In this document: piece by piece, positions 1-8,437 of the stretch
How the letters are laid out: each line of letters starts with the position of its first letter
Position numbering within the stretch: the first letter of the stretch is position 1
Origin: Oxalobacteraceae bacterium CAVE-383
Lineage (GTDB): Bacteria > Pseudomonadota > Gammaproteobacteria > Burkholderiales > Burkholderiaceae_D
Reading direction: 5' to 3'
Length of the DNA: 64,000 nt
NCBI GenBank assembly: GCA_004134995.1
Contig: REGP01000007.1
Coordinates: 181,819-245,818, forward strand
Position numbers and translations under genes: made by a program
Notes under the pieces: model-generated
The model's input: only the letters and a program-made list of their open reading frames with translations
What the model was told of the DNA's origin: nothing
Database searches by the model: none

Positions 1-1227
1 CAGCGAACCGGCGCCGGTGGCCAATACCAGCAGCTCGCGGCTGACGCCGGGCGTCATGGCCGCCAGCGGCGCGACAATGCCGGCGCCGGTGATGGTGGCC
101 ACGGTGGCCGAGCCGGTCGCCACGCGGATCAGGCCGGCCACCAGCCAGGCCAGCAGCAAGGGGCTGATCCTTGCCTGCACCGCGAGCATCCCGATGGCGT
201 TGCCGACGCCGCTGTTGACCAGCATCTGCTTGAAGCCGCCGCCGGCGCCGATGATCAGCACGATCGCCGCGGTCGGCGCCAGGCTTTGATCGAGCAATTT
301 CAACAACTGCTCCCTGCTGAAGCCGCGCGCCAGGCCGAAGGTATGCAAGGCCAGCAGCAAAGCCGCCAGCAATGCGGCAATCGGATTGCCGAGGAAATCG
401 ATCAGGTGGCGCAGCGCGGCGTCCTCGGGCAGCAGGATGTCGCCCAAGGTGCGCAGCAGCATCAGCAGCACCGGCAGCAACACCGTGATCAGCGTGACGC
501 CGAAACCGGGACGGTTGCCGCCGGACGGCGTTGGTGGCAAGGGCGGCGCCAGCTGCGACAGCAGCGCATCGGACGGCGCCGGCGCGACATGCCTGGCCAC
601 GAACGAGCCGAACAGCGGACCCGCGATGATCATGCAGGGCAAACCCACGATCAGGCCGAAGAAGATGGTCTTGCCGATGTCGGCGCCGAATGCCTCGATC
701 GCCAGCATCGGTCCGGGATGCGGCGGCACCAGGCCATGCATCACCGACAGGCTGGCCAGCATCGGCATGCCGATCTTGAACAGCGGCATGCCGCTGCGCC
801 GGGCGACGATGAACACCAGCGGAATCAGCAGTACGAAGCCGATTTCGAAAAACAGCGGGATGCCCACCAGGAACGCCGCCAGCGTCATCGCCCAATGCAC
901 GCGCGATTTGCCGAAGGCGCGGATCAGGGTCTGCGCGATGCAATCGGCGCCGCCCGATTCGGCCATCAGGCGCCCCAGCATCGTTCCCAACCCGAGCACG
1001 ATGCCGACGAAGCCCATGACGCCGCCGAAGCCGTCCTGGAACGACTGCACGATGCCCGGCAACGGCATGCCGGCCAGCAGCCCGAGCAAGCCTGACGCCA
1101 CGATCAGTGCGATGAAAGGGTGAAGGCGCAGCCGGGTGATCATCAGGATCAGCGCCGCGATGGCGATGAAGGCATCGAACAACAGGACGGCGCCGGCGCT
1201 CAGGCCGCTTGGGCCGATTAGTGACAT
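1..1227 (-). CDS. GntP-family gluconate:H+ symporter (3' end cut by window edge)
   Basis: Inner-membrane permease of the GntP/GntT type, expected to import gluconate or a related sugar acid with protons. From the start at 1227 the frame is open for 409 codons to the window edge. The family is about 450 residues, so roughly 40 C-terminal residues are missing. The translation is almost entirely hydrophobic, with family-like stretches such as HGLVPPHPGPMLAI and a Gly-rich GSATVATITGAGIVAP segment near the end. A clear AAGGAGA ribosome site sits just upstream of the ATG. The gene lies downstream of cysW on the same strand, in the place where cysA would often be found. The exact substrate cannot be told from sequence. 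Confidence 0.85.
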   Translation of the reverse strand, partial: MSLIGPSGLSAGAVLLFDAFIAIAALILMITRLRLHPFIALIVASGLLGLLAGMPLPGIVQSFQDGFGGVMGFVGIVLGLGTMLGRLMAESGGADCIAQTLIRAFGKSRVHWAMTLAAFLVGIPLFFEIGFVLLIPLVFIVARRSGMPLFKIGMPMLASLSVMHGLVPPHPGPMLAIEAFGADIGKTIFFGLIVGLPCMIIAGPLFGSFVARHVAPAPSDALLSQLAPPLPPTPSGGNRPGFGVTLITVLLPVLLMLLRTLGDILLPEDAALRHLIDFLGNPIAALLAALLLALHTFGLARGFSREQLLKLLDQSLAPTAAIVLIIGAGGGFKQMLVNSGVGNAIGMLAVQARISPLLLAWLVAGLIRVATGSATVATITGAGIVAPLAAMTPGVSRELLVLATGAGSL

Positions 1228-1380
1228 CTCTCTTCTCCTTTTGCGTTGATGGAGAGATAGTGCCTCTAAGGGCCATGCCGGTTCCAAATTAACCGCGCTT
1301 CCCCCGCATATCAACTAGGAAAGCGAAATGCCGGCGTTCAGCCAAGGCCTATCAGCGAGGGCGCAGCAGTTTCGTATTAT

Positions 1381-2217
1381 TCAATGCAGAGGCCGCGCCT
1401 TGACGTTTTGCCGCCACTCCATCAGCGTCTTCAGCACCAGCGTCACCAGCGCCATGCAGGCCAGCAATGCCGCCGCGGTGAATGCGGCGGCGGTCTTGTA
1501 ATCGTTGTTCAACTGCTCCACCAGCAGCGGCAGCGTCAGCGTCTGGTTCATGATGGTGCCGGACACCACCGCCACCGCGCCGAATTCGCCGACCGCGCGC
1601 GCATTGGTAATGACCGATCCATATAGCAGCGCCCATTTGATGTTCGGCAGCGATACCCGCAAGAAAATCTGCAGGCCGGACGCCCCCAGCGACAGCGCCG
1701 CGATTTCCTCTTCGCTGCCCTGGGCCTGCATCAGCGGGATCAGGATCCGCGCCACATAGGGCGAGGTCACGAATACCGTCACCATGACGATGCCGGGCCA
1801 GGCGAACACCACCTGGATATCGTGGGCCGACAGCCAGCGCCCGAACAGGCCTTCCGAGCCGTACACCACCAGATAGCAGAAACCCGCCACCACCGGCGAC
1901 ATCGCATACGGAATATCGACCAGCGTCATCAGCAGCCGGCGTCCGGTGAAATCGTAGCGCGTGACGCACCAGGCCAGCAGTATCCCGAACACCAGATTGA
2001 TCGGCACCGTCAGCACGGTGGCCAGCAGCGTCAGCCAGATCGCGCTGAGCATGTAGTCCTGCTGCAGGTTCTGCGCCAGCATCCGCCAGCCTTCGCTGAA
2101 GGCCTTGGTGAAGATCAGCGCCAGCGGCGCGACCAGGAATATCAACGTTGCCGCCACGCCGAGCGCGATCAGCAGCCATTGCTGCCATTCAACCGGCCGT
2201 TTTTGGATTTTTGCCAT
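1381..2217 (-). CDS. cysW: sulfate/thiosulfate ABC transporter permease CysW
   Basis: Second inner-membrane permease of the sulfate/thiosulfate importer, 278 aa, the usual length. About six membrane segments are visible. The cytoplasmic EAA-type loop that docks the ATPase reads EEEIAALSLGASGLQIFLRV, followed by LPNIK. It lies 12 nt downstream of cysT and is surely cotranscribed with cysT and sbp. The usual next gene, cysA (the ATPase), is absent. After about 150 nt of non-coding sequence comes a gntP-type gene. The transporter must therefore use an ATPase encoded elsewhere. Confidence 0.93.
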   Translation of the reverse strand: MAKIQKRPVEWQQWLLIALGVAATLIFLVAPLALIFTKAFSEGWRMLAQNLQQDYMLSAIWLTLLATVLTVPINLVFGILLAWCVTRYDFTGRRLLMTLVDIPYAMSPVVAGFCYLVVYGSEGLFGRWLSAHDIQVVFAWPGIVMVTVFVTSPYVARILIPLMQAQGSEEEIAALSLGASGLQIFLRVSLPNIKWALLYGSVITNARAVGEFGAVAVVSGTIMNQTLTLPLLVEQLNNDYKTAAAFTAAALLACMALVTLVLKTLMEWRQNVKARPLH

Positions 2218-2229
2218 GTTTAATGGGCC

Positions 2230-3069
2230 CTAAGACCTTAGAAAGCGGGTTTGCAATACCTGCAGCAGGAACAGCAAGGCCAGCGAAGCGGCCAGCACCA
2301 CGGAAGCAATCGCCGCGGCCGCCGGATAATTGAATTCCTGCATGCGCACGAAGATCATCAACGACGTGATTTCGGTTTCGAACGGGATATTGCCGGCGAT
2401 CATGATGACGGCGCCGAATTCGCCCAGGCTGCGGATGAACGCCTGCGAGGCGCCGGTAATCAGCGCCGGCGCCAGCGTGGGCAGCACCACGCGCCAGAAA
2501 ATCTGCCATTTGTGCGCGCCCAGCATCAGCGCGGCTTCCTCGAGCTCGCTTTCCAGGTCTTCCAGCACCGGCTGCACCGGCCGCACGATGAACGGCAGGC
2601 TGGTAAACATCATCGCCAGCACCATGCCGGGAAACGCGTACGAAATCTTGATGCCCAGCGGCGTAAACCACTGGCCCAGCCAGCCGGTCGGGATGAACAG
2701 GGCCGACAGGGTAATCCCGGCGACGGCGGTCGGCAGCGCGAACGGCAGGTCGACCAGCGCATCGATCACGCGGCGGCCGGGGAAATCGTAGCGCGAGATG
2801 ATCCACGCCAGCAGAAAGCCGATGAAGGTGACGGCAACAGTCGAATAGAACGCGGCGAGCAAGGTGACCTTGTAGCTCTGCACCACGCGCGCGTCGCTGA
2901 TCGCGAACCAGTATTGCGACCAGGTCATGCCGCTGACGTACAACAGCAGCCCGGACAACGGCAGCAGCGTCACCAGGCTGATGAACAGGACCGACAGGCC
3001 GAAACTGGCGCCGAAGCCCGGCAGCACGGGGGTGCGGCGGAAGAAGGATGGAATCAAAGTGGCAGTCAT
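2230..3069 (-). CDS. cysT: sulfate/thiosulfate ABC transporter permease CysT (CysU)
   Basis: First permease subunit of the sulfate importer, 279 aa. It has six predicted membrane helices and an ATPase-docking loop containing EEAALMLGAHKWQIF. The N-terminus (residues 1-20) is polar and Pro/Phe-rich before the first helix, as in CysT proteins. It follows sbp after an 87-nt gap that holds a small stem-loop and an 8-bp tandem repeat, and it is tightly followed by cysW. The pair should form the membrane channel fed by the periplasmic Sbp protein. Confidence 0.93.
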   Translation of the reverse strand: MTATLIPSFFRRTPVLPGFGASFGLSVLFISLVTLLPLSGLLLYVSGMTWSQYWFAISDARVVQSYKVTLLAAFYSTVAVTFIGFLLAWIISRYDFPGRRVIDALVDLPFALPTAVAGITLSALFIPTGWLGQWFTPLGIKISYAFPGMVLAMMFTSLPFIVRPVQPVLEDLESELEEAALMLGAHKWQIFWRVVLPTLAPALITGASQAFIRSLGEFGAVIMIAGNIPFETEITSLMIFVRMQEFNYPAAAAIASVVLAASLALLFLLQVLQTRFLRS

Positions 3070-3081
3070 TGAAATAAGAAA

Positions 3082-3108
3082 GGCAGGCGATCAAAAAAAT
3101 CGCCCGCC
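3082..3108 (-). other. stem-loop between sbp and cysT
   Basis: Inverted repeat GGC.GGCGAT / ATCGCC.GCC around a 7-nt A-rich loop, in the gap between the sbp stop and the cysT start. There is no T-run after it, so it is not a classic terminator. Such hairpins behind a binding-protein gene often stabilise the upstream mRNA and raise binding protein over permease. That role is inference. Confidence 0.5.
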
Positions 3109-3129
3109 GATTGGCCGATTGGCCGATTG
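3107..3129. repeat. 8-bp tandem repeat, nearly 3 copies
   Basis: CCGATTGG occurs twice and is followed by a third copy lacking its last base, in the sbp-cysT gap next to the stem-loop. Copy number could vary by slippage. No function is visible. Confidence 0.75.
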
Positions 3130-3156
3130 TAACTGAGCCGGCGCCGCGGCCGCCTG

Positions 3157-4197
3157 CTATTTACGCGTTGAAAGCAGCTGGTCGAGCACGCCGCCGGAAG
3201 CGAAATGGGTCTGTTCGATCTTGTCCCAGGGACCCAGCACCTTGGTCGGATCGATCAGGCGCACTTTGGGATAGCGGTCCGCCACCACCTTGGCGACGTC
3301 GGGATGGTTCACGCGGAAATAATAAGTTGTCAGCAGCAACTGGATTTCGCGCGAGTATTCATAGTTCAGATAAGCCGTGGCCACTTTGCGTGTGCCTTTT
3401 TCGTCGACCACCTTGTCGACCACCGCGACCGGGAACTCGGCCAGCACCGACACCGGCGGCACCACGACTTCGAAACCGCCCGATTTGAATTCGTCGCCCT
3501 TGGCGATGCCCAGCACCTCCGATTCGAACGACAGCAGCACGTCGCCTTGGCCGTTTTGCGCGAACGCCACCGTGGCGCCGCGGCCGCCGGTCGCGAAATT
3601 GACGACGTTATGCAGGAACTTGCCGACAAATTGCTTCGATTGCGCGTCGTCGCCCTTGAACTTCTCGTTTGCGTACAGCCAGGCGCCGAGGTAGGAATAG
3701 CGCGCATTGCCGGATGTCTTCGGATTCGGGAACACCAGCTTCACATCGTCGCGCACCAGGTCGTCCCAGCCCTTGATGTTCTTCGGATTGCCCTTGCGCA
3801 CCAGGAAGGCGATGGTGCTGTAATACGGCGAGGCATTGTTCGGAAATGCTTTCTGCCAGTCGGTGCGCAGGATGCCGCGCTGCGCCAATACATTGATATC
3901 GGTGGCCTGGTTGAAGGTCACCGTATCGACTTTCTTGCCCTGGATGATGTCCTGCGCCTGGCGCGAAGTGCCGGCGAAGGATTGATCGATCTTCAGATCC
4001 TGTCCGGTCTGGGCTTTCCAGTAAGCAATGAATTTTGGATTGATGGCGGCAAATACCTCGCGCGCGACGTCGTAGGATGCATTCAACAGGGGTTTTTCCT
4101 GCGCCTGGGCCTGGCCTGCGGCTGCTGAGAGAAGGACAGTCAAAGCGGCCGTTGACACCAATGCGAACGCACGGGCCGAGAAAGATTTCCTGAGCAT
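3157..4197 (-). CDS. sbp: periplasmic sulfate-binding protein (Sbp/CysP)
   Basis: Periplasmic receptor of the sulfate ABC importer, 346 aa from the chosen start. Residues 1-31 form a signal peptide (basic start, hydrophobic run, AQA-QE cleavage). The mature protein opens with the family-typical NASYDVAREVFAAINPKF and contains SFAGTSRQAQDIIQG and FPNPKTSGNARYSYLGAW. An upstream in-frame ATG at 4242 would add 15 residues that spoil the signal peptide. The ATG at 4197 has an AAGGGG ribosome site, so it is preferred. First gene of sbp-cysT-cysW. A promoter and a LysR-type inverted repeat lie upstream. Confidence 0.93.
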   Translation of the reverse strand: MLRKSFSARAFALVSTAALTVLLSAAAGQAQAQEKPLLNASYDVAREVFAAINPKFIAYWKAQTGQDLKIDQSFAGTSRQAQDIIQGKKVDTVTFNQATDINVLAQRGILRTDWQKAFPNNASPYYSTIAFLVRKGNPKNIKGWDDLVRDDVKLVFPNPKTSGNARYSYLGAWLYANEKFKGDDAQSKQFVGKFLHNVVNFATGGRGATVAFAQNGQGDVLLSFESEVLGIAKGDEFKSGGFEVVVPPVSVLAEFPVAVVDKVVDEKGTRKVATAYLNYEYSREIQLLLTTYYFRVNHPDVAKVVADRYPKVRLIDPTKVLGPWDKIEQTHFASGGVLDQLLSTRK

Positions 4198-4228
4198 GTT
4201 TACCCCTTGAGATTTTGAACTGACGCAA

Positions 4229-4299
4229 AATGTAACAAACATTAATCATCGCGCAAACGACAGTTTCGAGGTTTGCTTATACGTTTTTCAAATATAAGC
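4229..4299 (-). promoter_or_regulatory. sbp promoter with LysR-type (CysB-like) inverted repeat
   Basis: Reading the minus strand, TTGCGC (4256-4251) and TACATT (4234-4229) are separated by 16 nt, a plausible sigma-70 promoter for sbp. Just upstream, GCTTATA-N11-TATAAGC (4275-4299) is a perfect 7-bp inverted repeat of the spacing favoured by LysR-family activators. Sulfate uptake genes are usually activated by the LysR protein CysB, so a CysB site is the natural guess. The assignment is inference. Confidence 0.5.
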
Positions 4300-4325
4300 C
4301 CCTTTAGTAACGCATGTTTATCGAC

Positions 4326-5507
4326 TCATGCCGCGATCTTGTCCTTGTGCAAACCGCTTTCATACAGCGCGGCAATCATGTCCGACTGCGTCAGCATGCC
4401 GACCAGCCGGCGCTCTTCGTCGATCACCGGCAGCTGATGCAGGCCGGCGTCGGCCATCAGCGGCACCAGCTCCACCACCGGGCGATCGGCCGCGGCCACC
4501 TTGACCTCCGTGCTCATGATCTGGCCGACAACTTCCGGCTTTTCCGAATGCACGCGCCGGCTGCGGCGGATGAATGCGGCCAGCTTGCTGCCGATGTGCA
4601 TATGATGATCGAGATCGGCGTGCATCAGGAAATCCGTCTTGGTGACGATGCCGATGACGCGGCGGGCGCGGTCGATCACCGGCAAGGCGGTCAGGCGGTG
4701 TTCGCGCATCAGCGCCCAGGCTTCATCCAGCCCGGTGCCGAAATTCGCGCTGACCACGTCGCGCGACATGATGCTGCCGCAGGTCACCGAACCGAAACGG
4801 CGCTGATAGCCCAGCATTTCGGTCTGGGTCAGAATGGTTTGCAGATCTTCGCGGCTGATGTCGAGCACCTGGTTGTAGCTCTTGAGTACGGCGTCCAGAT
4901 CGTCGGCGCTGAATCCGAGCCGCGAGGTCGGTATGGCATCGAGGGTTTCATGCCGGTTGCTGCGTTCCGGCTGCACGCTGTGCGGATAGCGGCGGCCGGT
5001 GGCGTTGTTGTAGAACAGCGCGGCGGCCAGCAGCAGGAAGGAATTGACCGCCACCGGCATCAGGACGAAGTGATAGCCCATGGCATGGATGGCAGGGCCG
5101 CCCAGCACCGCCGTCAACGCCACCGCGCCGCTGGGCGGATGCAGGCAGCGCAGCAGGAACATGCCGCCGATGGCCAGCGCGCCGGCGACGGCCGCGGCCA
5201 ATAAGGTATCGCCGATCAGCAGGCCGCAGGTCACGCCGATCAGCGCGGCGCACAGATTGCCGCCGATGATCGACCACGGCTGCGCCAGCGGACTGGCCGG
5301 CACCGCGAACAGCAGCACGGCGGAAGCGCCCATCGGCGCGATCAGGAAAGCCGCGCCCAGCGTATTGCCCAGCGTCAGGCGGGTCAGCAAGCCGGCCAGC
5401 AACAGGCCGAACAATGCGCCGGCGCAACTGCGCATGCGCTCAAATCGATCGACCGTTCCGCGCGGCGGCACGAATCCCTGCAGCCAATTGATGATTTCTT
5501 CTCGCAT
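4326..5507 (-). CDS. HPP-family membrane protein with two C-terminal CBS domains
   Basis: 393-aa inner-membrane protein. Residues about 25-170 form the HPP domain with four or more membrane segments and the naming motif LRCLHPPSGAVALTA. A linker follows. The C-terminal third carries two CBS repeats, including SIMSRDVVS, TALPVIDRARRVIGIVT, QIMSTEVKV and HQLPVIDEERRLVGMLTQSD. CBS pairs usually bind adenine nucleotides and gate the attached domain. Related HPP proteins have been linked to nitrite transport in plastids and cyanobacteria, but the bacterial role is not established. It stands alone, tandem with sbp and divergent from mprF. Confidence 0.85.
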   Translation of the reverse strand: MREEIINWLQGFVPPRGTVDRFERMRSCAGALFGLLLAGLLTRLTLGNTLGAAFLIAPMGASAVLLFAVPASPLAQPWSIIGGNLCAALIGVTCGLLIGDTLLAAAVAGALAIGGMFLLRCLHPPSGAVALTAVLGGPAIHAMGYHFVLMPVAVNSFLLLAAALFYNNATGRRYPHSVQPERSNRHETLDAIPTSRLGFSADDLDAVLKSYNQVLDISREDLQTILTQTEMLGYQRRFGSVTCGSIMSRDVVSANFGTGLDEAWALMREHRLTALPVIDRARRVIGIVTKTDFLMHADLDHHMHIGSKLAAFIRRSRRVHSEKPEVVGQIMSTEVKVAAADRPVVELVPLMADAGLHQLPVIDEERRLVGMLTQSDMIAALYESGLHKDKIAA

Positions 5508-5818
5508 GCGTCCCTCCGGAAAACCGCGAGAATACAGGACTATCGGCCGTTTTGCGTTGACCCCGATCAGCTATTTCCCCAGCCGCCGCGCTGCCGCATT
5601 GCAACATTGAAGCGGCGATCGCATTGCGCCCTCAACTTGCGTATTGGGCTTGCGCATTGAACTTGCGCATTGAACTTGTCCTACCCCGCGAAATCGAAAA
5701 ATGGCCGCTGACCGCCCGCTTTCTTCAGTTCATGGAACCCGGCCGCCACGATGGCGTCATCCTTTCAGGCCGCATCGCGTTATACGGCTATTCATCCGAA
5801 AATACAGACCAGGCCTGC
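5508..5818. other. divergent intergenic region HPP / mprF with 13-bp tandem repeat
   Basis: About 310 nt between the divergent HPP gene and mprF. It holds a tandem repeat, CTTGCGCATTGAA twice (5649-5674), flanked by degenerate partial copies from about 5635 to 5678. An ATG at 5624 is in frame with mprF, but the intervening 65 codons look non-coding and contain the repeat. No confident promoter could be assigned. Confidence 0.6.
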
Positions 5819-8437
5819 ATGTCTTCGCAACTCGCCGATCAGTCCCTCGCCGCCGCGCCGGCAGCGCCGCCCCCGCATCCGCTCACGGAATGGCTGCTGG
5901 CGGCGAAGCCATGGCTGATCGGCGCCGGCCTGCTGCTGATCGGCGCGATGGTGTTCGATGCGCTGCACCATGTGCTGCGCGACGTGCATTACAAGGATAT
6001 CTTGCACACCATCCGCCACCTGCCGAAGCCGAGCCTGGCGATGGCGCTGCTGTGCACCGGGCTCAGCTATCTGGCGCTGACCGGCTATGACGCGTCGAGC
6101 CTGCGCTATGTCGGCGCCAAGGTGAAGGGCTCCACCGTCGCGATGACCTCCTTCATCGCCTATGCGCTCGGCAACACCATCGGCCTCGGCGTTCTGACCG
6201 GCGGCACGGTGCGCATGCGTTTGTTTACGGCAGCCGGCGTCGACGCCGGCAAAGTGGCGCAGGCGATTGCCTTCAACGCCGGCGCCTTCGGGCTCGGCAT
6301 GACCGCCTTCGGCGCGGCCGGCCTGTTATGGGGCGCGGCCGATGTCGCCGGCATGCTGCACATCCATCCCTTGCTGCTGCGGATATTGTCCGGCGCCACA
6401 CTGCTCGGCATCGCCGGCCTGGTCATCCTGTGCATGCGCCGCCGCAGCGTGCTGCTGTTGGGACGCTGGACGCTGCAACTGCCGGACGGCTGGCTGGCGA
6501 TCCGGCAGTTGCTGATTTCCGCGGCCGATCTTGGCGCCGCCGCCGCCGCGCTATGGTTCCTGCTGCCGAGCAACGGCGTGCCGCTGCCGACTTTCGCCGC
6601 GTTCTATGCGCTGGCCATGGCATTGGGCGTGATCAGCCATGTGCCGGGCGGACTCGGCGTATTCGAAGCGGTGATCATGGTGGCCTGGGGGCCGCATGCG
6701 CCGGCCGGCGAAATCGCCGGCGCGCTGGTGATGTACCGCGTCATTTATTTCCTGCTGCCGCTGCTGATCGCCGCCATACTTTTGGCGGCACTCGAAATAC
6801 GCTCCAGCGCATTGGCAACCCTTGCGCCGATCTCGCGCGCGGCGGTGCGGCTGTCGCCGGGCATCATGACCGCGCTGGTGCTGGTGGCCGGCATCATGCT
6901 GCTGGTGTCCGGCGTCACGCCGGCGACCCATTCGGCCGAACGCTTGCTGCGCACCACGGTGCCGCTGTTCGCCGTTGAAATGTCGCATCTGATCGGCAGC
7001 GTGGCCGGCCTGGCCATGCTGTTCGTAGCGCGCGGCCTGCTGCACAAACTGGACGCCGCCTGGTGGGCCGCGCTGGTGCTGACCGTGCTCGCCGCGCTGC
7101 TGGCGCTGCCGAAGGGCATCGCCGTATCCGAATTGATGGTGCTGAGCCTGCTGACGCTGCTGCTGCTGAGTTCGCGCAAGCAGTTCAACCGCCGTTCCTC
7201 GCTGTTCTCGCAGACCTTCGAAGCCGGCTGGCTGCTGGCGGTGGCCAGCGTGATCGCCGGCTGCGCCGGGATTCTGTTCTTTGTTTACCAGGACGTGAAG
7301 TACGCCGACCTGATGTGGTGGCAGTTCGCCTTCGACGACTATGCGCCGCGCGCGATGCGCACCTTGCTGGTGGTCGCCATCCTCGGCCTGGCCGTGGGTT
7401 TGCGGCAATTGCTCCGCAAGCCGGACATCAAGGCCGTCAAGCCGACGGCGCAGGAAATGGCGCGCGCGCAGCAAGTGGTGCAGGCGCAGCCGGCGGCCGA
7501 GGCCTGCCTGGCGCTGATGGGCGACAAAAGCCTGCTGTTTTCGGCATCCGGCAAATCCTTCATCATGTACGCCAAGCACGGCCGTTCCTGGATCGCGCTT
7601 TCCGATCCGGTCGGCGCGCAGCAGGAATGGCCGGAACTGATCTGGCGCTTCATCGAGACGGCCGACGCGCACGGCGGCCGGGCGGCGTTCTATAAAGTGC
7701 GGCCGCAAACCCTGCCGCTGTATCTGGATGCCGGCCTGCGCGCCTACAAGCTCGGCGAGGAAGCCTACGTCAATCTGCACGACTTCAGCCTGCAGGGCCC
7801 GCGCCGCGCCAACCTGCGGCACGGCGTCAAGCGCGGCGAACGCGAGGGCCTGGCGTTCGACGTGATCCCGCCGCCGCGCATCCCGGAGATTCTGGCGGAA
7901 ATACGCGCCATTTCGGACGCCTGGCTGCAATCGCAAAACACGCGCGAGAAAAGCTTCTCTATGGGTGCGTTCAAGGAACCGTATGTATTGCAGCAATCGA
8001 TCGCGGTGGTCCGCAAGGATGACCGCATCGTCGCCTTCGCCACGCTGATGGCGCCGCAGGTGCTGCGCATCGAAGCCGCGATCGACCTGATGCGGCAACA
8101 GCGCGATGCGCCGCCCGGCACCATGGATTTCCTGTTCGCCAACATGATGCTGTACTGCCAGGCGCAGGGTTATCAGCGCTTCGGCCTCGGCATGGCGCCG
8201 ATGTCCGGCATGGAACAGCATCAGCTGGCCTCGCGCTGGCACCGATTCGGGCGCATGATGTTCCAGCACGGCGAACGGTTCTATAACTTCCGCGGCCTGC
8301 GCAGCTTCAAGGACAAATTCGATCCCGAATGGGAAGCGCGCTACATGATCGCGGAAGGCGGCCTGGCGCCGGTATTTACATTTTCAGACATAGCCGCGCT
8401 CATCAATGGCGGACTCAAAGGGGCGATCAGTAAATGA
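5819..8437 (+). CDS. mprF: MprF: phosphatidylglycerol lysyltransferase/flippase
   Basis: Membrane enzyme that transfers an amino acid, typically lysine, from aminoacyl-tRNA to phosphatidylglycerol and flips the product to the outer leaflet, lowering surface negative charge and giving resistance to cationic peptides. 872 aa from the chosen ATG, matching the family. Residues about 30-560 hold many hydrophobic helices (flippase). Residues about 570-860 form the cytosolic DUF2156 synthase domain, including KSFIMYAKHGRSWIALSDPV and NFRGLRSFKDKFDPEWEARY. The in-frame ATG at 5624 gives an atypical N-terminus, so 5819 is preferred, though its ribosome site is weak. The stop overlaps the next start as ATGA. 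Which amino acid is used cannot be told. Confidence 0.9.
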   Translation: MSSQLADQSLAAAPAAPPPHPLTEWLLAAKPWLIGAGLLLIGAMVFDALHHVLRDVHYKDILHTIRHLPKPSLAMALLCTGLSYLALTGYDASSLRYVGAKVKGSTVAMTSFIAYALGNTIGLGVLTGGTVRMRLFTAAGVDAGKVAQAIAFNAGAFGLGMTAFGAAGLLWGAADVAGMLHIHPLLLRILSGATLLGIAGLVILCMRRRSVLLLGRWTLQLPDGWLAIRQLLISAADLGAAAAALWFLLPSNGVPLPTFAAFYALAMALGVISHVPGGLGVFEAVIMVAWGPHAPAGEIAGALVMYRVIYFLLPLLIAAILLAALEIRSSALATLAPISRAAVRLSPGIMTALVLVAGIMLLVSGVTPATHSAERLLRTTVPLFAVEMSHLIGSVAGLAMLFVARGLLHKLDAAWWAALVLTVLAALLALPKGIAVSELMVLSLLTLLLLSSRKQFNRRSSLFSQTFEAGWLLAVASVIAGCAGILFFVYQDVKYADLMWWQFAFDDYAPRAMRTLLVVAILGLAVGLRQLLRKPDIKAVKPTAQEMARAQQVVQAQPAAEACLALMGDKSLLFSASGKSFIMYAKHGRSWIALSDPVGAQQEWPELIWRFIETADAHGGRAAFYKVRPQTLPLYLDAGLRAYKLGEEAYVNLHDFSLQGPRRANLRHGVKRGEREGLAFDVIPPPRIPEILAEIRAISDAWLQSQNTREKSFSMGAFKEPYVLQQSIAVVRKDDRIVAFATLMAPQVLRIEAAIDLMRQQRDAPPGTMDFLFANMMLYCQAQGYQRFGLGMAPMSGMEQHQLASRWHRFGRMMFQHGERFYNFRGLRSFKDKFDPEWEARYMIAEGGLAPVFTFSDIAALINGGLKGAISK

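Noticed and set aside
6551..8269. Long minus-strand frame opposite mprF (572 codons)
   Set aside because: Same kind of GC-driven antisense frame. The composition is low-complexity and there is no ribosome site or family motif.
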